From JARRKU01 sp963675565 (GTDB lineage Bacteria > Desulfobacterota > Desulfobacteria > Desulfobacterales > Desulfosarcinaceae), in NCBI GenBank assembly GCA_963675565.2, contig CAXXYD010000004.1, positions 558,001 through 622,000 on the forward strand: 64,000 bases of DNA. The letters are read 5' to 3'. Position 1 is the first letter of the stretch. Every line of letters begins with the position of its first letter. Below are positions 26,826-37,254 of this stretch, piece after piece. A program made the translations under genes and the position numbers. The notes beneath the pieces were generated by a model that did not search any database, had not been told where the DNA came from, and saw nothing but the letters and a program-made list of their open reading frames with translations.

Positions 26826-28799
26826 TTATTGTCTGAGTTTACGGTAAAGGGTAGCTCGGCTTATTCCCAGCTTTTGGGCGGCCAATGTTTTATTTCCGTT
26901 GTAATTGTCAAGCGTCCTGAGGATGACCTGTTTTTCGATTGAATACAGATCGTTGTCCTTCATCTCCACACCCTTTAACCCGTTTTCGTCATTTGATGGA
27001 GGAAAAAAGCCATTCAAGTGGTCTGCCGTTAACTCGTCTTTATCATAAAGTCTAGCCAGGGAATACTGCACGGCATTTTTCAATTCACGTACATTTCCAG
27101 GCCAATCAAACTTCTGAAGAGCTTTGAGATATGACTTGCTAACCTTTGGTACGGGAATTTTGAATACCGGAACAAATTTATATAAAAACGTTTCAATAAG
27201 CAACGGAATGTCGTCCTTTCTTTCCCGTAACGGCGGCAGGCAGATACGAAAAACATTTAGGCGATAAAAAAGATCTGCTCGGAATTGATTGTTTCGGATG
27301 AGTTTGTAAAGATCTCTGTTCGTCGCAGCAATGATCCGAACATCGACAGGAAAGGGCTTTTTTCCGCCCACACGCTCGATTGTGCCTGTTTCAATTGCCC
27401 GGAGCATCTTTGCCTGCATTGCTGGAGACATTTCACCGATTTCATCAAGAAACAAGGTGCCTTGGTCGGCGATTTCAAATTTACCAAGATGTGTTGTATC
27501 GGCTCCGGTAAAGGCCCCTTTTTCGTGTCCGAAAAGAGTCGATTCCAATAGCTCGTGCGGTATAGCGGCGCAGTTGATCACCACAAATGGCTTGTTTTGC
27601 CTGGAGCTTTCGTTATGAATGCATTGTGCCGCCACCTCCTTGCCTGATCCGCTTTCCCCTTCGATTATCACGCAGGCATCCGTCTTGGATGCAACCTGGA
27701 TAACTTGCAGTATATCTGCCATCACTTTGCTGGAGGCTACGATATTGCCAAGGTTATAGTGTGGTGTTTCGCCGGCAATATTTTGAAATATTTGGGTGAT
27801 TTTTTTAACATTCTTCAAATGCACGACAAGGCCCTGAACCTCCTGCTTGTTATTCTGAAGTAGTTTAATACTTGCAAGATACATCCGCCTGTCGATTTGA
27901 CAATTAATTTCCTTGGGAGCTTGACTTTTTGACTCAAGGCACTGCACGGCAACTTGATAGATATCTTCAAATTCCATAAGATCTGAGATATGGAGATCGG
28001 TGAAATCCGTCAATCTAAATATTCTTTTTGCAATACTGTTAATTTCGACAATGCGATTATCCTTATTGAAAACAATTACCCCATCTTCGAGTGCGTCAAT
28101 GGCAATCTGGAGAGATTTTGCCAAAACAAAATGATCTTGTCTCGATTTGTCGAGTCGAAGCAAGTTTTCAATAGCAGTCGCCGCAGCGATTACTATCGCC
28201 TGGGTATGATCGTTTGGCGGCGTTTTTGCACCGGTGACCCCCACAACTCCGATCATTTCACGCTTGTTTGGGTTTAAAATTGGTGCGTATGAACCAGTTA
28301 CATAATGTAACAGGGAGGAGTAGTGCTCGCATCCGATTATCTGAATGGCTTTTTGCAGATGCTTTGCAAGAGAAAACCCGGAGGTGCCCACGCACCGTTC
28401 TTCAAAACAAAGCCCCTCCCAAATTTTGAATTGCAAAGATCTCCGGAAATCCTTTCTTTTTCCGATTCGCAGCAGATGATACCCTTCGGTATCGTACAGC
28501 ACAACCAGATACCGTGTTTTTTCAAGAGAGTTGTAAATGCTTTCTAAGATAGGGCGTGCAATCTCAATTAGGTGGATTTGTCTCTTGACCCTCCGTTGGA
28601 GCTCTTCAGGCCTCAGATATGAATTTGTATGAAAATCGAATGGATCGACACCAGCTTGTCTGCTTCTTTTCCATGAGGCAGCGATTTCCATTGGAACTAC
28701 GCTGGAATTAATTTTGCCTGTCTTGACAAAATACTTCCACGCCCTGAGCAACTCCGGCTGATCTACTGCTGGGTCAAAGGAAAGAAACTTTTTTTGCAT
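26826..28799 (-). CDS. Sigma-54-dependent transcriptional activator, AcoR-like
   Basis: 657 residues. The N-terminal region (about 1-210) contains a GAF-type sensory domain with an AcoR-like start (ASWKRSRQAGVDPF). A PAS domain follows (about 225-330; AIDALEDGVIVFNKDNRIVEIN). The AAA+ domain has Walker A GESGSGKE near 380 and the sigma-54 contact loop GAFTGA near 426. A Fis-type helix-turn-helix ends the protein (NKTLAAQKLGISRATLYRKLRQ). It should bind far-upstream sites and open sigma-54 promoters in response to a small molecule. Three -24/-12 promoters in the following 20 kb are its likely targets. Confidence 0.92.
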   Translation of the reverse strand: MQKKFLSFDPAVDQPELLRAWKYFVKTGKINSSVVPMEIAASWKRSRQAGVDPFDFHTNSYLRPEELQRRVKRQIHLIEIARPILESIYNSLEKTRYLVVLYDTEGYHLLRIGKRKDFRRSLQFKIWEGLCFEERCVGTSGFSLAKHLQKAIQIIGCEHYSSLLHYVTGSYAPILNPNKREMIGVVGVTGAKTPPNDHTQAIVIAAATAIENLLRLDKSRQDHFVLAKSLQIAIDALEDGVIVFNKDNRIVEINSIAKRIFRLTDFTDLHISDLMEFEDIYQVAVQCLESKSQAPKEINCQIDRRMYLASIKLLQNNKQEVQGLVVHLKNVKKITQIFQNIAGETPHYNLGNIVASSKVMADILQVIQVASKTDACVIIEGESGSGKEVAAQCIHNESSRQNKPFVVINCAAIPHELLESTLFGHEKGAFTGADTTHLGKFEIADQGTLFLDEIGEMSPAMQAKMLRAIETGTIERVGGKKPFPVDVRIIAATNRDLYKLIRNNQFRADLFYRLNVFRICLPPLRERKDDIPLLIETFLYKFVPVFKIPVPKVSKSYLKALQKFDWPGNVRELKNAVQYSLARLYDKDELTADHLNGFFPPSNDENGLKGVEMKDNDLYSIEKQVILRTLDNYNGNKTLAAQKLGISRATLYRKLRQ

Positions 28800-29558
28800 G
28801 ATTTTTGCCTCTTTGGCTGGCTGCGAGGGTATCCAATAGTTTGTTGAAAAGCGAAGCGAAATGATTTCAAATCAAGGGCACCTTCAACGCATATATTGCC
28901 AGCTTCATTCCGGATTAATTTACATCCCCGGATAAAGGTGAAACCGGTTTAGGATTACATTCCCCATATCTTGTGTTCCGGTTTTGCCAAACAATCGTGA
29001 AGGGATAAGGCAAACCAATCAAAACACCTCCAAAAGCAAAATAAGCAACGAGGCACCTAATATTGTTTAATATACTCTGTTTTTTCCAAACTCGCAACTT
29101 AATCGAGGTTTCAGATAGATGGCCACCGTTACGACCGATGGGCCGGGGACAGGATAGCGCACTCAGAACCATTGCCATCTAATGGTGCGGGGCCATTGGT
29201 TGGAAATAATTCATACATGGATATCATTGGAGCCTATCAATTCATAGAACGGCAAGTATTATGGGAGGGTTGCAGCATCTTTCAGCCGATGCTGCCCAAT
29301 TCGTCATAATATATCTTCAAATTGGAATGCTGAACGCTTTTTTGGCTGCGTCAAACAACCTCATTTCGAGATCGTCGATAAACCATATAGAATAATTGCC
29401 GGCAGAGAGAGAATCGCGGTACGCACATAAATCGATATTTCAAGAATTCCAGCGCAGTTCGAGAAAATGCCGAACTCTCAGTGGCCACCGTTATAAAAAC
29501 CTGGCCGATTATTAAGCGGATTGCAGTTATGCTGTCGAGAACTTCAGAAAAAATTCGT
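28800..29558. other. Gene-free stretch between activator and TRAP operon
   Basis: About 760 bases with no convincing gene. Minus-strand frames at 28915-29178 and 29351-29626 have no recognisable motifs; the second overlaps the end of dctQ. GGCCACCGTTA occurs twice (near 29119 and 29491), a possible trace of mobile-element ends. The promoter of the activator should lie at the left end, but I see no clear one. Confidence 0.4.
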
Positions 29559-30053
29559 TTAATCCCTGCGGTTGCGAAATGAAAAAACAGCACGTTCCAG
29601 ATAAAACAGGGCCATGAACACAGCACCCATTAATATGGCCATATAGATTGCCCACAGGGGTAATTGCAATGGTGATTCGCTGATGATCTGCATCCGATAA
29701 AGATGGCGAATGAATCCATATGCAGAGATAAATATGACGGCGCAGTAAATAGCGCTTAGCAGAGCTGTAATAGCATTGACAATTCTTTTTAACTTTTTAT
29801 TTGCTTTATTAATAAACAGGTCAACGTAAATATGGAATTCAGCCCGTCCCGAGTCCGGAAATATCAGAAATATTGCCCATAGCAGACTGAAAACAATCAA
29901 TTCTTCTGATACAGCAAATGAGCGCTCAAAAATTTGGCGACTCAATGCTTCAACGAGCATCCAGGTGACCGAAAATCCAAAAAAACAAACTGCGATACCG
30001 GGAATCAGTTTTCTTTCGATGAACCTGAGGGTTCTCATGATTACGTTTTGCAT
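29559..30053 (-). CDS. dctQ: TRAP transporter small membrane subunit
   Basis: 164 residues with four predicted membrane helices and the DctQ pattern (SRQIFERSFAVSEELIVFSLLWAIFLIFP; AEFHIYVDLF). It links the periplasmic binding protein to the large permease. It is the last gene of an M-P-Q operon, separated from dctP by a 129-base spacer containing a long hairpin. Confidence 0.85.
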   Translation of the reverse strand: MQNVIMRTLRFIERKLIPGIAVCFFGFSVTWMLVEALSRQIFERSFAVSEELIVFSLLWAIFLIFPDSGRAEFHIYVDLFINKANKKLKRIVNAITALLSAIYCAVIFISAYGFIRHLYRMQIISESPLQLPLWAIYMAILMGAVFMALFYLERAVFSFRNRRD

Positions 30054-30103
30054 AAATAGGCCTTTAACATTAATCTGGTTTCAGTTGGAACCTGTAAATT
30101 TGG

Positions 30104-30167
30104 GGATAGACGCCCGGCCCTTGTGGCAGAAGCGCTGGCATCAGCAAAGAGGGCAAGACGCCTATCC
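30104..30167 (-). other. Long intercistronic hairpin in the dctP-dctQ spacer
   Basis: 18-base arms at 30104-30121 and 30150-30167 pair completely when RNA is read from the minus strand, four or five pairs being G-U; the loop is 28 bases. On the plus strand the same arms would contain A-C mismatches, so the structure fits the coding-strand transcript. No T-run follows, arguing against a terminator. It probably protects the 3' end of dctP mRNA or lowers dctQ expression. Confidence 0.55.
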
Positions 30168-30182
30168 TCAATATTCATACGT

Positions 30183-31208
30183 CTATTTTTTGGGTGGCCA
30201 TATTCTGTCTGAATTCTTGTTTAGGTCAACATATTTCTTGTATACTTCCGGAAATTTTTCTGCAAACCGTTCATACGTTACCTGAACTTTTTCTGACCAC
30301 ACGGGCACTTGGTCTTGCGGAACCCGGAAGACTTTTGACTTGAATTGCCCTGTAATTTTTTCATAATCTTTCTCGCTTTGCTCAATGGAATATTGCCACT
30401 GTTTAGACGCGATATCGTCTACGGAATCAACTACCACCTTCTGTAGATCCTCTGGAATACTTCTAAACCAGTTACTGTCCAGCAGAATGGAATAAGTCAG
30501 TACCAGAAGGTCCGGAACCACAATCCCATATTCCCCAAGCTCTCCTATCATCCGAGCCCATCCACCACTGGTGGTTTGGATGCCATCGATGACGCCCTGA
30601 CTAAGAGCGGTAGTAAATTCGGATGCCGGCATAGAAATGGGCGTCACACCTAATTCGCCGACCCAATCCAAAAGCACTTGTCCACCAATAACCCTGACTT
30701 TTAAGCCTCGCATGTCAGCGACTGTTTTGGGGCGATAGTCTTTGAAGACAAACGCCAGCTCGTCGGCCCTCAAAAGGCCCATGACATTAATGCCTTCCTT
30801 GTTGAGAATGTTGCTGAGTAAGCTGAGTAGTTCTTTGCGAAACTGAGGCTTGTTGAGAACCAGTTCATCGTTGATGGCAAAAGGCAAATTGACCACGCCG
30901 TATTCCAATCGAAGTGGTTCGAGATTGACGCTGGCTGGCCAAACCATGTGGACTGCGCCGGTACCGATTGATTTGATCGCCGCCTTGTCGGTGAAAAGTT
31001 GCCCGCCGCTGTATAACTTGACGTCGATCCGTCCTTCGGACCGTTTTTCAATAAGTTTAGCCAGGTCCTTCATAAGACCGGTTTTCCAATGAGTAACAGC
31101 CACTTCATTTGTAATAACCATTCTATAATCTTTTGCTGCAAATACGCTTGGAGCCAACATAGTAGAAACCAAAAATGTCCAAAACAATAATGATAGACCT
31201 TTTCTCAT
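30183..31208 (-). CDS. dctP: TRAP transporter solute-binding protein, DctP family
   Basis: 341 residues with a signal peptide (cleaved near VFA-AKDY, about 24). DctP-family features are KLYSGGQLFTDKAAIKSIGTGAV, the DMRGLKVRVIGGQVLLDWVGELG ligand-contact region with the conserved Arg, and GVIDGIQTT. It captures a carboxylate in the periplasm for the membrane subunits encoded on either side. The AcoR-like activator and CoA-dependent catabolic genes nearby suggest that the ligand feeds that pathway. Confidence 0.9.
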   Translation of the reverse strand: MRKGLSLLFWTFLVSTMLAPSVFAAKDYRMVITNEVAVTHWKTGLMKDLAKLIEKRSEGRIDVKLYSGGQLFTDKAAIKSIGTGAVHMVWPASVNLEPLRLEYGVVNLPFAINDELVLNKPQFRKELLSLLSNILNKEGINVMGLLRADELAFVFKDYRPKTVADMRGLKVRVIGGQVLLDWVGELGVTPISMPASEFTTALSQGVIDGIQTTSGGWARMIGELGEYGIVVPDLLVLTYSILLDSNWFRSIPEDLQKVVVDSVDDIASKQWQYSIEQSEKDYEKITGQFKSKVFRVPQDQVPVWSEKVQVTYERFAEKFPEVYKKYVDLNKNSDRIWPPKK

Positions 31209-31280
31209 AATACCTCCTTAGTCGATTGTTATTCTGAATGATATTGGTGTTTCATACATTTTATTTGTAAAAGAATACCT

Positions 31281-32642
31281 TTAAATCCATTGCAGGAGAA
31301 ATAGACTGAGCCACGGTACATAGGTTGCGGTAAGCAGCACCAATATTTGTACAACATAGAACGGCCCGATGCCTCGTGCCACTTCGGCCACCGGCAGACC
31401 TGTTACTCCGCTCATAACATAGAGGTTCAGTCCAACGGGGGGTGTAAGGGTTGCCACTTCAACATTTGCCGTGAGGATCACGGCGAAATGAATCGGATTG
31501 ATACCCAAAGATACGGCAACCGGAAAAAGTATCGGGACTGTTAGGACAATTACCGAAATACCGTCCAGAACTGCTCCCATCATTAAAAGAATGGTGTTGA
31601 TGATCAGCAGAAACTGCCACTTGGAGATTCCGGAAACAGCTACCATTTCATTTATGGTGTCGGTAATGCCCAGACTGATCAGCATGAAACCAACAAGGTT
31701 GCCGCCGATCACCACAAAGTATATCATCGCGGACTGACGGAGCGCCCGTCTTAATACTGGTATAATTTTCTTGACGGCCATGGTTCGGTAGACAACAGTA
31801 GCCAGCAGCAGTGCATACCCGAATGCAACGCCGGCAACTTCGGTCGGCGTGAAAAATCCAAGGTAAATACCGCCGAGAATCAAAGGCGGCATTAACAATA
31901 CCCCGGCAGATGAAAGGAAAAGGGAGAAAATATTCTGCTTGTTTTCCGATGGATCGGGATTCGCGGAACTCCCCCTCGCCAAGTTAACGACATGATTATT
32001 GGTTTTGCGCAAAAGAGTAATCGACTGGATTCCCTTTTTAGGCTTGCCCCAACCGTGCTTTTTGCACAAATAATAGCAGGCAGCAATGGTCAACACCCCT
32101 TCGAATAGACCCGGTAAGATTCCAGCAGTAAAAAGATCGACGATGGGAATTCCCTGCATGCTGCCGATCAGAATAAATGTTAAGCTGGGAGGAATTAAAA
32201 GTCCCATGGTACTGCCAGCTGCCACAAGGCCTGCAATAAAGCGTTGGGGATAGTCTTCGTCTTTCAGCAGTTCGATCACACTTCGACCCAAGGCAGCGGC
32301 CGAAGCCACGCTGGAACCGGAAACCGCTGCAAAAAATACGCTCGAAACAACCACCGCCATTGCCAGTCCGGCCTGTACCCGCCGCAAGAATAGCCCGGCA
32401 AAATCAAGGAGCCGGTCCGCAAGTTTTCCTTCCAGCACTACATCACCGGCTAAAATAAAAAAAGGAATCGCCGCCAGGGCGTAGCTGTTTACCGAAACAA
32501 AGGCGTTTTGGGAGATTACGGATATGGGCATCCCTTCGAAAATGAAGAGCAGCACCGTTGCCGTCAGGCCTAATGCAACTGCGATGTGAATACCACTGAA
32601 TAACAACAGAAACAGAATGATTAAAAAGATACCAATGACCAT
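31281..32642 (-). CDS. dctM: TRAP transporter large permease
   Basis: 453 residues, about 12 membrane segments. DctM motifs are ALAAIPFFILAGDVVLEG, SSVFFAAVSGSSVASAAALG, GSTMGLLIPPSLTFILIG and TPPVGLNLYVMSG. A hydrophilic insert of about 30 residues (near 210-245) is longer than usual. It is the first gene of the operon, so the order M-P-Q differs from the common P-Q-M. A sequence with sigma-54-like GG/GC spacing but poor flanks lies near 32714-32729. Confidence 0.9.
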   Translation of the reverse strand: MVIGIFLIILFLLLFSGIHIAVALGLTATVLLFIFEGMPISVISQNAFVSVNSYALAAIPFFILAGDVVLEGKLADRLLDFAGLFLRRVQAGLAMAVVVSSVFFAAVSGSSVASAAALGRSVIELLKDEDYPQRFIAGLVAAGSTMGLLIPPSLTFILIGSMQGIPIVDLFTAGILPGLFEGVLTIAACYYLCKKHGWGKPKKGIQSITLLRKTNNHVVNLARGSSANPDPSENKQNIFSLFLSSAGVLLMPPLILGGIYLGFFTPTEVAGVAFGYALLLATVVYRTMAVKKIIPVLRRALRQSAMIYFVVIGGNLVGFMLISLGITDTINEMVAVSGISKWQFLLIINTILLMMGAVLDGISVIVLTVPILFPVAVSLGINPIHFAVILTANVEVATLTPPVGLNLYVMSGVTGLPVAEVARGIGPFYVVQILVLLTATYVPWLSLFLLQWI

Positions 32643-32928
32643 AACTATTCTCCTAACAGGTGTTTCGGATTTAACCCCTGTGTTATGTAGCCAAATCCGA
32701 CATTGCTGTGCCGGTAATTGTCCCGTCTTTTGTTTATTGTGTCAGTAAACCACTTCAATTTCTGTCTCTAGCGTTTTACCCTTTCAGTTGTTGACGTTCC
32801 CAGCCGAAAATAGTCAGTCCTGAAAAAGTTCTAACAATCTTTAATTATTGGTAAATACAATCAAAATAGGATATAAAATTTGCATGATTTTGGCATTAAT
32901 GACCCACTTATCCTTCAAATTTTATCAC

Positions 32929-34247
32929 ATGAAACCACGCAAATCAGCCCTAAAAAATAGGCAAAAGGAACTGTTCTGGACAGAGCTGATCGAAATTATC
33001 GATCCTGGCCATTACCTGGCAAAGCCTGCAAAGGTAGTGCACTGGTATCGATCAGAATAAGTATTTGGCTCAACTTTCTGCCCAGGCAATGAACGATCAG
33101 CAATCAGCACCAGATTTATGGTGGCGCTGCACTATCTCAAATACACCCATAACCTCAGTGATGACGATGTTGTTACAGCTTGGGTAGAAAATCTTTATTG
33201 GCAGCATTTTTCCGGTATGAAGTACTTTGAGCATAAAGTACCGATCCATCCTTTGAGCATGTCTCGATGGCGAAAGCGAATCGGTGATGCCGATGCACAA
33301 CAGCTTTTGCATGAAACCATTGAAGCCGGATTGAAGTTAAAAGCAGTCAGAGTTTTTATGCTCAAACGGATCAACGCGGATACCACCGTTCAAGAAAAAG
33401 AGGTTCGCTTTCCTACCGATTCAAGGTTGTATGATCGAGCCAGACATCGACTGATGGATTAAGCCAAAAAGCAGGATATCGGCATCCGGCAAAACTACAA
33501 TCGGAAGTCGCAGTAACTTTTTTCCCAGCAAAGTCGCTATGCTCATGCCGGCCAAATGAAACGGGCAAAAAAATTCACTCGCAAGTTAAAAACTTAATTG
33601 GGAAGAGTTATTCGCGATATTGAAAGAAAGTGCCCTGAGCCAGATCAAAAGCTGGATCGATTGTCGGATATCAGCACCAAGATCAACGAACAGCAACATC
33701 ACGATAAGAACGAAGTGAACAGTGTTCATGCTCCAGAGGTTGAATGCATCAGCAAAGCCCACAAACGTTATGCGTTTGGCAGCAGGGTCTGTGGGCCACA
33801 TCAAAAGGTGGTTCGCTCGTTGGCGCCACGGCCAAACACGGCAACCCATATGATGGCCATAATTGACCGATGTTTTAAAACAAGTGGAACGAATCACCCA
33901 AAAACCGGATCATGTCTTTGTGGATATGGGGTATCGCAGTCACGGCTGCCAAGGTGGCATACTGGTCCATATGGATAAAAGGAGCCGGGGTCGAACAGTC
34001 AAGAGCATGTGCACTGGATGAAACGGTGAGCTACCCCATTGAGGCAGAAATCGGCCGTTTGAAGCGAGAACATCGTATGGATCGCAACCAATTAAATGGC
34101 AAAGATAGCGATTGCGTCAATGCCATCCTCAGTGCAGCCGGAATGAACTTTGCCAAGCTGCTCAACGGGCTGGCCGAGTTTTTACGCTTTATTTTTGCGT
34201 GGTCATTTAATTGTCAGAGAGCGTTTCTGGCAGCACAGAAAATTTAA
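32929..34247 (+). pseudogene. IS5-like DDE transposase, decayed
   Basis: Pieces in several frames spell one transposase. It starts MKPRKSALKNRQKELFWTEL, continues MVALHYLKYTHNLSDDDVVTAWVENLYWQHFSG (33118 on) and AEKRYAFGSRV-like catalytic-core debris near 33770, and ends in IEAEIGRLKREHRMDRNQLNGKDSDCVNAILSAAGMNF to 34247. Stops at 33058 and 33460 and further shifts break it. Length and motifs fit the IS5 group with the N-terminal DUF772-type domain. No clear terminal inverted repeats were found. It separates the TRAP operon from the acyl-CoA operon. Confidence 0.8.
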
Positions 34248-34510
34248 ATGGCCGCCTGAATATCGGGTTTTTCAAAATCGACTAAATACCCAGTAAAACT
34301 GCCGATACATCGGCAAATATCTATACATTGTATTATATTCCTGCTGCGCCGAACCTGTTTTTGATTTTTTCTGCTGCGGTTTCGCAAATACCTAATCATC
34401 ATAAGTAATTAAATTTGTTGTGAATTCGTTTTATAAAACTCTGTCATGTAGCGTTATTGTTTTAACAAGTTGTTATCTTAAATTAAACATGTTTCGAATA
34501 TTCGATTCGG

Positions 34511-35224
34511 TTATTTCCTGGCAATCAACCGAGCTTTCATCTCCTCATCGCTGCCAAATTCCAGCCCTTTTAGTCGGGCGTAGTAGGAATTGGCGGTATA
34601 AACAGCCGCCAGAGGATTGTGCCCGGTTACCCGGTCCTTGACAGCTAATATAGTTGAAGGGGCTTGGGCGTATTTTAAAAACAGTGAATCGTGTCCAACG
34701 CATAATCCCAGCAAGACATTAAATTCGGTTTCGGCCCGGTTTAGCACCATGGCCTGGCCGACTGGGTTACACATGGATTCATGGCTCCCGATATTTATTT
34801 TTTCTTTGTCCTTGACTCCGATTTTTTCCTTTGCAATACCTCCGATCTTGCAACTCACGTTTGTAACCTGAAAATCATACTTCTCAAAAATGTCGACAAC
34901 GATTCCAGCTTCATGCGTCAGGCCCCCGCAAAATGCCAATCCAAGTTTCTTGAAATTCATTTTCTGCGCAAATTCACAGATTTCTAAAATTCTGGGTTTT
35001 ACAGGATGGAGTATATAGGGCTTTTTATCTCTGTTGGCATAACATTCGCCCTCCTGCACAGATGCCATTCTGGCGAATTTCTGAATTTCAGGTTTGCCAT
35101 ATTCGTTCATGGCTTGTTCAATGATGGCCTGTTCATTCACGGTGGGACAGTTTAAAGGCCCTTTTCCTTCGGGAGACCGACATATTTTCCGAACCACTTT
35201 GCATTTGGTACAGCTAAAGGTCAT
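34511..35224 (-). CDS. DUF1847 metal-binding protein
   Basis: 237 residues rich in cysteines: CTKCKVVRKIC (4-14), a Cys near 26, GECYA near 60, and NVSCKIGG, ESMCNP and GLCVGHD later. This is the DUF1847 pattern of putative metal-binding proteins found in anaerobes. Its ATG overlaps the TAA of the preceding gene by one base (TAATG), so it is coupled to the ETF:menaquinone oxidoreductase. A role in its Fe-S or redox function is inferred from position only. Confidence 0.82.
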   Translation of the reverse strand: MTFSCTKCKVVRKICRSPEGKGPLNCPTVNEQAIIEQAMNEYGKPEIQKFARMASVQEGECYANRDKKPYILHPVKPRILEICEFAQKMNFKKLGLAFCGGLTHEAGIVVDIFEKYDFQVTNVSCKIGGIAKEKIGVKDKEKINIGSHESMCNPVGQAMVLNRAETEFNVLLGLCVGHDSLFLKYAQAPSTILAVKDRVTGHNPLAAVYTANSYYARLKGLEFGSDEEMKARLIARK

Positions 35225-37227
35225 TATTGTCTCCTACATGCGGAATGTAATATTTCCGATATATCGGACACTTCCGGTTTGCCCGATTCGGATATGGTTT
35301 TAATACCGTCTCGTAACATCATCATGCAAAAAGGACATGCCGTTGCTAAAACCTCAGTTCCGGTCGCTGCTACCTGATGAGCTCTTTGAATGTTTACCCG
35401 ATTTTCAACCGGAACATTTTCATCGCCCAGCCAAGCACCCCCGCCACCTCCGCCACAACAGAAACTTCTCTTTTTTGATCGTTTCATTTCAAATGGAGGT
35501 ATGGTGTTAGCCTTTGTGATGATTCCCCTGGGCTTGTCGTAAATACCGTTGTAGCGTCCCAAATAACAGGGGTCCTGGTAGGTAATGGTTTTATGCAGCG
35601 GCTGTTCGATTTTCAACTTGCCGCTGCTTATCAGGTACCATAAATATTCAGAATGGTGATAAACAGTGTAAACACTCTGGAAATCCTGGTATTCATTTCG
35701 CAGCATATTAAAGCAATGAGGACATGCTGTGATGATGGCCCTGAATCGGTATTGATCTAAAATGGCGATGTTTTCGCGAGCGACGGTTTCAAAGAGATAT
35801 TCGTTACCGATCCTGCGGGCCGGTTCACCACAGCAGATTTCTTCATCGCCGAGAACGGCAAATGAAATCCCCGCCCGGGCGAGTAAACTTGACACGCTCC
35901 TGGCGATCGACCAGTTATCCTCATTCAGGGCTGTGGTACAGCCGACCCAGTAGAGCAATTCAACATCTGTCGTCTTATCGATCACCGGAATATTCAAAGA
36001 CTTAAACCAATCAGAGCGTGATAAAGGGGTCCCCCTATAAGCGTGTCGCCGTGACTCAAGACTCTCGATGGGATCATGCAGGGATTTTGGGAAATTCGCA
36101 TTTTCCATGACTTCATACCGCCGCGGTTCGATAAATTTCGGAATGTGTTCGATGAACACGGGGCATTCTTCCATGCAGGCGCGGCACGTTCGGCAAAGCC
36201 AAATTGTCTCGCTACCAATGGTTTCCAGTACCAACGGTGTTTTAGCTTCCTGGTTTTTCACTGTTCTATTTTTTATAAAACTGCGATCAAAACTGTTTCG
36301 CAGTTCCACAATAACATTCCTTGGAGAAAACGGCTGCCGGGACAAGCTTACCGGACAGAAATCCGTACATCTTCCGCACTCTGTGCAGGCATCCAGATCA
36401 AGAAGTTGCTTCCATGAAAAATCCGCTATTGATTCAGTGCCCAGCTTTTCGGCATTTTCTATGTCTATTGGGTCGACAGTTATTCCTTTGGGCCCTAACC
36501 GCTGTAAATATATATTCAACGGCCCCAAAATAATGTGCTTTAGCTTTGAAAAAGGTAAGTATGCTATGAGGCCAAAAGCAACGCCCAGATGAAACCACCA
36601 GAAAAATTGATGTAGCCCTTTTAGTGTCGCTATATCGATACCGGTCATCGGCAGGCTAACAGCGTATCCCAAAAAAGACCATCTCCCCCAAGGATCTGCT
36701 GTTGCCGATATTCTCAACCCTTCCACCAAAAAACCAGATAACAGGAGAACAAACAGGCCGATTAGTGTCGTTACGCCAGCGGACATATTTTGGTAACGCT
36801 TTGGTTTTAGGACAAACCGCTGAAAAACGGCTGATCCAATTCCGATCAGCGCAACGAACCCGGCTGTATCTAGCGCCAGGGATTGAAAATAAAGGTAAAA
36901 TTTTCCTGAAAGTATTTGAATCCCGAAATCAGCCTCGAAAAATACCGCCGTTGTTCCTAAGAATAGAACAAAAAAGGCCATGACCAGGGAATAGTGGAAA
37001 ATACCGGTGAAGGGATAACCGAATATACGACTATGCGATATCATCTGCTTCGCAACGGTTACAATCCGTTTCTTAACAGCTCCTGATCGATTTGATGGCG
37101 TGCCGGCCCGCCATTTTCGATAACGTCTCCAAAAACCATATGTACAAATAGCCAGCGAGCATCCTAAAAACAGATACTGAAAAAGATAACCTGAAATATT
37201 CCAGTAAATTTCTCTACCGGGAACCAT
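35224..37227 (-). CDS. Membrane Fe-S oxidoreductase, ETF:menaquinone oxidoreductase type
   Basis: 667 residues. The N-terminal third is a NarI-like haem b membrane domain with several helices. Next come two 4Fe-4S motifs (CTECGRCTDFCPV and CRTCRACMEECPV), then two CCG (DUF224) domains: VGCTTALNEDN...CCGEPARRIGNEY...CPHCFN and DPCYLGRYNGIYDKPR...CCGGGGGG...CPFCMM. Proteins of this build next to EtfBA move electrons from acyl-CoA dehydrogenases through ETF to menaquinone in sulfate reducers, Geobacter and syntrophs. It lies 27 bases after etfA, within the acyl-CoA dehydrogenase operon. Confidence 0.88.
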   Translation of the reverse strand: MVPGREIYWNISGYLFQYLFLGCSLAICTYGFWRRYRKWRAGTPSNRSGAVKKRIVTVAKQMISHSRIFGYPFTGIFHYSLVMAFFVLFLGTTAVFFEADFGIQILSGKFYLYFQSLALDTAGFVALIGIGSAVFQRFVLKPKRYQNMSAGVTTLIGLFVLLLSGFLVEGLRISATADPWGRWSFLGYAVSLPMTGIDIATLKGLHQFFWWFHLGVAFGLIAYLPFSKLKHIILGPLNIYLQRLGPKGITVDPIDIENAEKLGTESIADFSWKQLLDLDACTECGRCTDFCPVSLSRQPFSPRNVIVELRNSFDRSFIKNRTVKNQEAKTPLVLETIGSETIWLCRTCRACMEECPVFIEHIPKFIEPRRYEVMENANFPKSLHDPIESLESRRHAYRGTPLSRSDWFKSLNIPVIDKTTDVELLYWVGCTTALNEDNWSIARSVSSLLARAGISFAVLGDEEICCGEPARRIGNEYLFETVARENIAILDQYRFRAIITACPHCFNMLRNEYQDFQSVYTVYHHSEYLWYLISSGKLKIEQPLHKTITYQDPCYLGRYNGIYDKPRGIITKANTIPPFEMKRSKKRSFCCGGGGGGAWLGDENVPVENRVNIQRAHQVAATGTEVLATACPFCMMMLRDGIKTISESGKPEVSDISEILHSACRRQ

Positions 37228-37254
37228 TGATTTTACCTTACCCTTATTCCATGG

